Shown here: positions 23,169 to 26,565 of the stretch, piece by piece
Position numbering within the stretch: position 1 is the stretch's first letter
How the letters are laid out: each line of letters opens with the position of its first letter
Assembly (NCBI GenBank): GCA_022729635.1
Contig: DZAU01000026.1
Coordinates: 1-26,565, forward strand
Direction: 5' to 3'
Source: Flavobacterium psychrophilum
Lineage (GTDB): Bacteria; Bacteroidota; Bacteroidia; Flavobacteriales; Flavobacteriaceae
DNA length: 26,565 nt
Notes under the pieces: generated by a model
The model's database searches: none
What the model saw: the letters and a program-made list of their open reading frames with translations, nothing else
Told to the model about the DNA's origin: nothing
Made by a program: the position numbers and the translations under genes

Positions 23169-23846
23169 ATGAGTACCATTTTTAACATAGAACAAAAACA
23201 GGATAGTGCCGAAAAGCTACTTGCCGTTGCCGATAAGGAAAAAAAATACATCTTGTTTGCCCCAGAATTTAATACAACTGTTGATCAAGTGCTGCAAAAC
23301 ACCATTGATAACATCAATATAGACTTTTATTGGAACAAACCAGATATGGTGCTTTTGGATGGCGACAACATTAAAAAACACCTATTAGGCATTAAAATAA
23401 ACAACGAAGTTATTTTTGCCAACGGAGAAGTGTACTTGTTTATTGATAGATACAAACCAAAACGAGTTATACGTACTACTACAACAGATACACATATATA
23501 TAGCATTAAAACCTCGGGCTTCAAACACCCAGTAAATGCAAGTAAATATTATCCTAAAAGGCAAACAGAAATACGCTTAAATAGCGCCAACGAGATGTTA
23601 GACTTTGGGCAAGAATACTTTTTTAAAAAGCATTTTGACTGGCAAGGAAATTTTTCTGGCCCACGAGCAAATGGGCTTATGAGAAAGGCAACTAATTACA
23701 ATAACACACAAGCACAAGTGTACTTGCAATTTAGAATAAAATGGGTATTAAACGGAAAAGAGTATCACAGCAAACCATTACAAAAGCTATGTATGATTTT
23801 TTCAATGTTGCCACAAAATGGAAATGTAATTAGTTATAAACTATAA
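23169..23846 (+). CDS. Hypothetical late tail-region protein (225 aa)
   Basis: This protein begins immediately after the previous stop. It has mixed strands and helices (DKEKKYILFAPEFNTTVDQV; GIKINNEVIFANGEVYLFID; YFFKKHFDWQGNFSGPRANG) and no recognised domain, signal or membrane helix. It is the last gene of the late operon: its end is followed by tandem repeats and a strong terminator. Likely a tail or fibre-tip component or a late accessory protein; the family is unknown to me. Confidence 0.55.
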   Translation: MSTIFNIEQKQDSAEKLLAVADKEKKYILFAPEFNTTVDQVLQNTIDNINIDFYWNKPDMVLLDGDNIKKHLLGIKINNEVIFANGEVYLFIDRYKPKRVIRTTTTDTHIYSIKTSGFKHPVNASKYYPKRQTEIRLNSANEMLDFGQEYFFKKHFDWQGNFSGPRANGLMRKATNYNNTQAQVYLQFRIKWVLNGKEYHSKPLQKLCMIFSMLPQNGNVISYKL

Positions 23847-23926
23847 AGAGTAAGGATAGGTATTTGGCAACCTGCATTAGGATGTTTATTGGCTAACCTG
23901 TATAAGGATAGCCATTGCCTAACCTG
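23843..23926 (+). repeat. 26-bp imperfect tandem repeats after the late operon
   Basis: Three units in exact 26-base phase: 23843-23868, 23869-23894, 23895-23920, with a fourth AACCTG at 23921. AACCTG recurs at 23869, 23895 and 23921, and TAAGGATA or TTAGGATG at the same phase in each full unit. Two units hold a dyad with CCT and AGG arms, clearest in GGCTA-A-CCT-gtata-AGG-A-TAGCC (23891-23913). They could be repeated protein-binding sites or RNA hairpins next to the terminator. Confidence 0.7.
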
Positions 23927-23927
23927 T

Positions 23928-23963
23928 AAAAACGGTATTAGTAGCTACTAACACCGTTTTTTT
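23928..23963 (+). terminator. Strong terminator of the late operon
   Basis: AAAAACGGT (23928-23936) pairs with ACCGTTTTT (23953-23961); inside, after one A-C mismatch, TTAGTAG/CTACTAA forms a further perfect palindrome. Seven T follow the G at 23956. The A-run on the other side would also supply a T-run for - strand transcripts, so it may work in both directions, which fits the - strand RNA candidate to its right. Confidence 0.9.
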
Positions 23964-23990
23964 ACAAAACAATTGCGAGGAGAGTGCAAT

Positions 23991-24118
23991 AAAAAAAGTC
24001 CTCCAACATTTAAAAACTTCTCACGGTATTTTAAACTGACACACTCAAGGTCGTCGGAGGACATAAGTCTTCTGATACCTTGAGTGTTTTTTGTTTATAT
24101 AATAACCGTGAGAGGTGC
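23991..24118 (-). ncRNA. Candidate structured non-coding RNA with pseudoknot
   Basis: About 120 bases on the - strand start near 24113, just below a TATATTTG promoter element, and end in a run of seven T (23991-23997 complement). Three nested or interlocked helices are visible. P1: 24105-24115 with 24017-24027, 11 pairs including one G-T. P2, inside P1: ACACTCAAGGT against ACCTTGAGTGT (24077-24087 with 24041-24051), 11 perfect pairs. P3: GTCCTCC in the P2 loop (24056-24062) with GGAGGAC (23998-24004) just before the T-run, which makes a pseudoknot. No frame of useful length lies in it. The fit of both ends to promoter and T-run favours the - strand. On the + strand the same DNA could be a leader of the methyltransferase with P2 plus T6 as an attenuator. 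I know no family with this shape. Confidence 0.5.
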
Positions 24119-24145
24119 AAATATAATCATTAATCATCAATCAAA
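24118..24145 (-). promoter_or_regulatory. Bacteroidetes-type promoter for the - strand RNA
   Basis: On the - strand TATATTTG (24118-24125) is an exact TAnnTTTG followed by CACC. A TTTG (24142-24145) lies 16 bases upstream; the spacing is short but the run TTTTTTG gives some freedom. The predicted start coincides with the first bases of helix P1 of the candidate RNA. Confidence 0.45.
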
Positions 24146-24151
24146 AAACGA

Positions 24152-25258
24152 ATGGAATTAAATTATCGTTGGAAGTTGGCTAATGCCTATTTTCAAAAAA
24201 ACAAAGGCAAAGTATTTAGCTGTTTTGCGTGTGGCGGTGGCTCAACTATGGGTTACAAATTGGCAGGTTTTGACGTTGTCGGTTTTCTTGAAATTGACAA
24301 ACGTATGGCAGATATGTACACCAAGAACCACAACCCGAAGTACGCTTTTATAGAAGGAATCCAAACTTTTAAAGACAGAACCGATTTACCTGCAGAATTA
24401 TTCGAGTTGGATATTTTGGACGGTTCGCCTCCGTGTAGTTCGTTTTCTATGAGTGGCAATCGTGAGAAAGATTGGGGTAAAGAAAAGAAATTTTCAGAAG
24501 GACAATCGCTCCAAGTACTTGATACCCTTTTTTATGATTTTATTGATTTGGCAGAAAAGCTACAACCAAAAGTTGTAGTAGCCGAAAACGTAACTGGAAT
24601 TCTAAAAGGCAATGCCCGGGACTATGTTCGTAAAGTGATAAACGCATTTGACAAAGCAGGTTATTTGGTGCAAGAGTTTGAACTCGACAGCTCACAAATG
24701 AACGTGCCACAAAAAAGAGAGCGTGTGTTTTTTATTGCTATTCGTAAAGATTTGGTGGAGTTGTTACCTGGTCCCGTTGGTTTACTTTTTTCTGAGTTTC
24801 CAAAACTGGATTTAAAGTTTGGACGCTCTCCAATTCTATTTAACGAAATACGAACGGAAGGATTAAGAGATAATAGTTGGACAGACCACGACCAGTATAT
24901 TTGGGACAGGCGTGTTATTGGCGACCGTAAATTTTCGGACGTTTTAATTCGAGTACAGGGCAGAAATTCAAACTTTAATAGTTCGTTTATCTATCCACAT
25001 AAACCAGTTCCTACGTTGGCGAGTTCGGAAGGCTCTAAATATGTTTTGTTCGATGAGCCACGCAAAATGAACTCAACCGAAATGAAGCTCGCACAATCAT
25101 TCCCATTAGATTATGATTTTGGAAGTAACAAATGTTCTAAAATTCAATACGTGTTAGGTATGTCAGTTCCGCCGCTTATGATGGCAAACCTAGCCGATAG
25201 ATTATACAATGAGTGGCAAATAATATTTAAAAATGAATCAAAAAGTAAAACAATTTAA
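24152..25258 (+). CDS. DNA cytosine-C5 methyltransferase
   Basis: This enzyme transfers a methyl group from S-adenosylmethionine to C5 of cytosine in DNA. Motifs in order: I (FSCFACGGGSTMGYKLAGF, 22-40), II (GFLEIDK), IV with the catalytic Cys95 (DGSPPCSSFSMSG), VI (AENVTGI, Glu145-Asn-Val), VIII (QKRERVFFIAIR, 187-198), a variable target-recognition region about 205-280, IX (PTLASSEGS), and X (VLGMSVPPLMMANLAD). All key residues are intact and the 368-residue length is normal. No restriction enzyme partner is seen, so it is probably a solitary phage methylase protecting phage DNA. It overlaps the next small gene by 26 bases, so it is part of the modification operon. Target sequence cannot be read from the protein. 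Confidence 0.95.
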   Translation: MELNYRWKLANAYFQKNKGKVFSCFACGGGSTMGYKLAGFDVVGFLEIDKRMADMYTKNHNPKYAFIEGIQTFKDRTDLPAELFELDILDGSPPCSSFSMSGNREKDWGKEKKFSEGQSLQVLDTLFYDFIDLAEKLQPKVVVAENVTGILKGNARDYVRKVINAFDKAGYLVQEFELDSSQMNVPQKRERVFFIAIRKDLVELLPGPVGLLFSEFPKLDLKFGRSPILFNEIRTEGLRDNSWTDHDQYIWDRRVIGDRKFSDVLIRVQGRNSNFNSSFIYPHKPVPTLASSEGSKYVLFDEPRKMNSTEMKLAQSFPLDYDFGSNKCSKIQYVLGMSVPPLMMANLADRLYNEWQIIFKNESKSKTI

Positions 25259-25370
25259 TTACAAAGAGCAATACGGAGTTATTGTAATTTGCAAAGATGA
25301 GGAGGAGCAAAAAGCCATTTTCGAGGAGTTACAAAAGAAGGGTTTAACCCTTAAAGTAGTAACGGTATGA
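25233..25370 (+). CDS. Conserved-looking 45-aa protein of the modification operon
   Basis: The frame begins at the ATG at 25233 inside the end of the methyltransferase gene and encodes 45 residues (MNQKVKQFNYKEQYGVIVIC, then KDEEEQKAIFEELQKKG and LTLKVVTV). The pattern strand, helix, strand (GVIVICKDEEEQKAIFEEL; LKVVTV) is a compact alpha-beta unit. I recall similar tiny proteins beside ABC-ATPase/Mom-type genes in other Mu-like phages. The stop overlaps the ATPase start by 4 bases (ATGA). Coupling on both sides argues it is translated. A role as a subunit or adaptor of the modification complex is inferred. Confidence 0.65.
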   Translation: MNQKVKQFNYKEQYGVIVICKDEEEQKAIFEELQKKGLTLKVVTV

Positions 25371-26062
25371 TAGTAAAAGTAGAACATTCGTGCAATGACT
25401 TTGAAAGTTACAGAGCACAACGAGTGAAGTCGTTATTCAATGCCGAAAGTGGTGCAAACTGGGTGCAAGAATTTAATATTGATATTGACGATTTGGATTG
25501 GGGCATTGGTTTGATAGTAGGAACTTCGGGAAGCGGTAAAACTTCTTTAGGTCGTCAGTTCTTTGGAGAAGACAAACTTTATGACCTTTACAAAGGTTGG
25601 GATTCAACCAAGCCGATAGTGGACTGCATTTTGCCCGATGGCGATTTTAATACGGCAACTGGAGCACTGGCGGCTGTTGGTTTGGGTGACGTTCCGAGTT
25701 GGTTGCGACCTTTCAATGCGTTATCCAACGGTCAGCAATTTAGAGCGGGATTGGCTCGGTTAGTTACCGAAGCTCCAAACGAGGTTGTTATTGACGAGTT
25801 CACATCTGTAATTGATAGACAGATTGCCAAAGTTGGAGCGTTGGCGTTTGCCAAGAACTGGCGTAGGAACAAAGGCAAGAAAGTAGTTTTATTATCGTGC
25901 CATTATGATATTGTCGAATGGTTGCAACCAGACTGGGTATATGACGTAAATACCAAAGTATTAAAAAAAAAAGCGACATCGGGAAGCGACCAGAAATTAA
26001 GCTCGAAGTATGGAAGGTCAACGGAACTTACTGGAAACATTTTAAAGAGCATTATTATTTAG
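25367..26062 (+). CDS. ABC-type ATPase, N-terminal part of a split ATPase-acyltransferase
   Basis: This is a soluble ABC ATPase without membrane segments: Walker A GTSGSGKTS (52-60), signature LSNGQQFRAGLA (119-130), Walker B EVVIDEFTS (139-147), and H-loop His179 in LLSCHYDI. The ATPase fold is complete by about residue 199 (VYDVNTKVL). The remaining residues (KKKATSGSDQ and on) look like out-of-frame sequence, because the same DNA read in the -1 frame gives the N-terminal part of the GNAT domain. From memory, COG2401 groups ABC ATPases fused to a predicted acetyltransferase, which is the expected intact form. The ATPase may move or open DNA for modification; that is inference. Confidence 0.8.
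   Translation: MIVKVEHSCNDFESYRAQRVKSLFNAESGANWVQEFNIDIDDLDWGIGLIVGTSGSGKTSLGRQFFGEDKLYDLYKGWDSTKPIVDCILPDGDFNTATGALAAVGLGDVPSWLRPFNALSNGQQFRAGLARLVTEAPNEVVIDEFTSVIDRQIAKVGALAFAKNWRRNKGKKVVLLSCHYDIVEWLQPDWVYDVNTKVLKKKATSGSDQKLSSKYGRSTELTGNILKSIII
25963..25972 (+). other. A10 run joining ATPase and Mom-like frames
   Basis: Ten A in a row begin inside codon 199 of the ATPase (TTA AAA AAA AAA GCG). A shift to -1 here leads straight into the open frame of the Mom-like domain. Such a run favours both transcriptional slippage (one extra A) and -1 ribosomal slippage, and is also a classic site of indel mutation and of homopolymer sequencing error. Confidence 0.75.
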
Positions 26063-26487
26063 ATCTAAAACATCCACCTGCCGCCGAATATTTCGTAGGC
26101 GTTGTAAATGGCGAAATGGTCGCTCATGTGGCGGTTTGTCCTTTGTTCACGGCAAATGCGTATCGTGCTACTCGATTGGTTGTTACGCCCGAATGGCAAG
26201 GAGCTGGTGTAGGAACTGCTTTTTTAAACGAGGTTATGCAATATCATTTAGAAGGAAACGGACGTTGTAACCGAAAGTATCACACTTTTTTTCATACTTC
26301 ACACCCGCAGCTATGTGGGTATTTAAGAAATTCCGAAAAATGGACACAAACTGGTGCAATACTTTACGGAGCGAATAAAAAACGAAGTAGTGCCAGTATT
26401 TTGAAAACTGGTAGCGGTATGATGGGTGGCTGCGGTTATGGCGGACATTTTAGAGCCGTTCAAAGTTTTAAATATTTAGGAAAATGA
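25972..26487 (+). CDS. Mom-like GNAT acyltransferase domain, expressed by frameshift from the ATPase
   Basis: The frame is open from 25945 and encodes about 171 residues after the A10 run. It reads KRPEIKLEVWKVNGTYWKHF, then HYYLDLKHPPAAEYFVGVVN, then GEMVAHVAVCPLF, so the first strands of the fold lie before the first ATG (26116); starting there would lose about 48 residues. The GNAT acetyl-CoA motif is clear: RLVVTPEWQGAGVGTAFL, with Q-GAGVG. The middle (HTFFHTSHPQLCGYLRNSEK) and end (FKYLGK) resemble the Mom group. Mu Mom converts adenine in DNA to a methylcarbamoyl form that resists restriction. With the ATPase, a fusion of about 373 residues is expected. Confidence 0.7.
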   Translation, partial: SDIGKRPEIKLEVWKVNGTYWKHFKEHYYLDLKHPPAAEYFVGVVNGEMVAHVAVCPLFTANAYRATRLVVTPEWQGAGVGTAFLNEVMQYHLEGNGRCNRKYHTFFHTSHPQLCGYLRNSEKWTQTGAILYGANKKRSSASILKTGSGMMGGCGYGGHFRAVQSFKYLGK

Positions 26488-26565
26488 AAAAATTAAGAGT
26501 TTTTATAAGCGGTCAAAAGTATTTCGGGGAGCAAGTATTGAGTTTATGCACTCGACTGGATTTTG
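26484..26565 (+). CDS. Probable formyltransferase-family protein, N-terminal fragment
   Basis: Only 27 residues are in the window (MKKLRVFISGQKYFGEQVLS, then LCTRLDF); the gene runs off the edge. The start overlaps the Mom-like stop by 4 bases (ATGA). The strand-turn-helix with G-K-FG--VL--L resembles the first unit of formyltransferase-fold enzymes such as methionyl-tRNA formyltransferase. In this operon it could supply or alter the group added to the base. The call is based on a short stretch and may change when the whole gene is seen. Confidence 0.45.
   Translation, partial: MKKLRVFISGQKYFGEQVLSLCTRLDF

Noticed and set aside
21902..23846. Diversity-generating retroelement target in the fibre genes
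   Set aside because: No reverse transcriptase and no near-repeat template/variable pair were seen in the window.
23843..23926. Possible CRISPR array
   Set aside because: The units are directly adjacent with no unique spacers and are imperfect; no cas genes are present.
26116..26487. Mom-like gene starting at the ATG at 26116
   Set aside because: This start would remove about 48 residues that form the first strands of the GNAT fold, so it is unlikely to be the true N-terminus.
1..26565. tRNA genes, phage attachment sites or insertion sequences
   Set aside because: No tRNA-like cloverleaf, no transposase gene and no terminal repeats were seen; the phage ends are probably outside the window.

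Overview
The window is most of the right-hand part of a Mu-like (transposable) myovirus prophage from a Bacteroidetes host, probably a flavobacterium. This rests on AT-rich DNA, A-rich stretches before start codons, several matches to the Bacteroidetes -7 promoter element TAnnTTTG, Bacteroidetes-phage protein types, and a gene set that follows phage Mu (GemA, gp27/28 terminase, gp29 portal, gp36, F, G, I/Z protease-scaffold, capsid, sheath, tube, tape measure, gp44-gp48 baseplate, fibre, Mom-type modification). Neither phage end, the transposase nor the repressor lies in the window.

Layout. 1-2446: end of the early/middle operon (+ strand; small proteins, GemA-like, DUF3850-like), closed by a terminator. 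2498-2728: a small + strand gene with its own promoter. 2747-9068: head and packaging operon on the - strand, read right to left (small and large terminase, gp36-like adaptor, portal, F-like minor head protein fused to an ADP-ribosyltransferase domain, G-like protein, tail-terminator candidate). A small + strand gene (3737-3931) is lodged between F and G. 9069-9248: divergent control region. 9249-23846: rightward late operon: protease/scaffold, capsid, lysis genes (membrane coiled-coil protein, amidase, predicted one-protein spanin), sheath, tube, a tail assembly chaperone with a clear -1 frameshift signal, tape measure, baseplate, fibre. A 50-residue two-helix membrane protein is encoded on the opposite strand just before the tape measure gene.

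23843-24151 has no protein gene. It holds about three 26-bp tandem repeats, a strong terminator and a candidate structured RNA on the - strand. 24152-26565 is a DNA-modification operon: cytosine-C5 methyltransferase, a 45-residue protein, an ABC-type ATPase, a Mom-like GNAT acyltransferase domain, and the start of what looks like a formyltransferase. The GNAT domain has no usable start codon and is joined to the ATPase frame through a run of ten A, so the two are probably made as one protein by slippage, or are split by a one-base indel.

Most noteworthy points: the ATPase/Mom junction and its operon, the structured RNA beside it, the head protein-ART fusion with a neighbouring candidate protective gene, and the counter-oriented small genes with host-type promoters, which look like lysogen-expressed accessory genes. 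All family assignments come from reading the sequence and from recalled family features; no database search was done.
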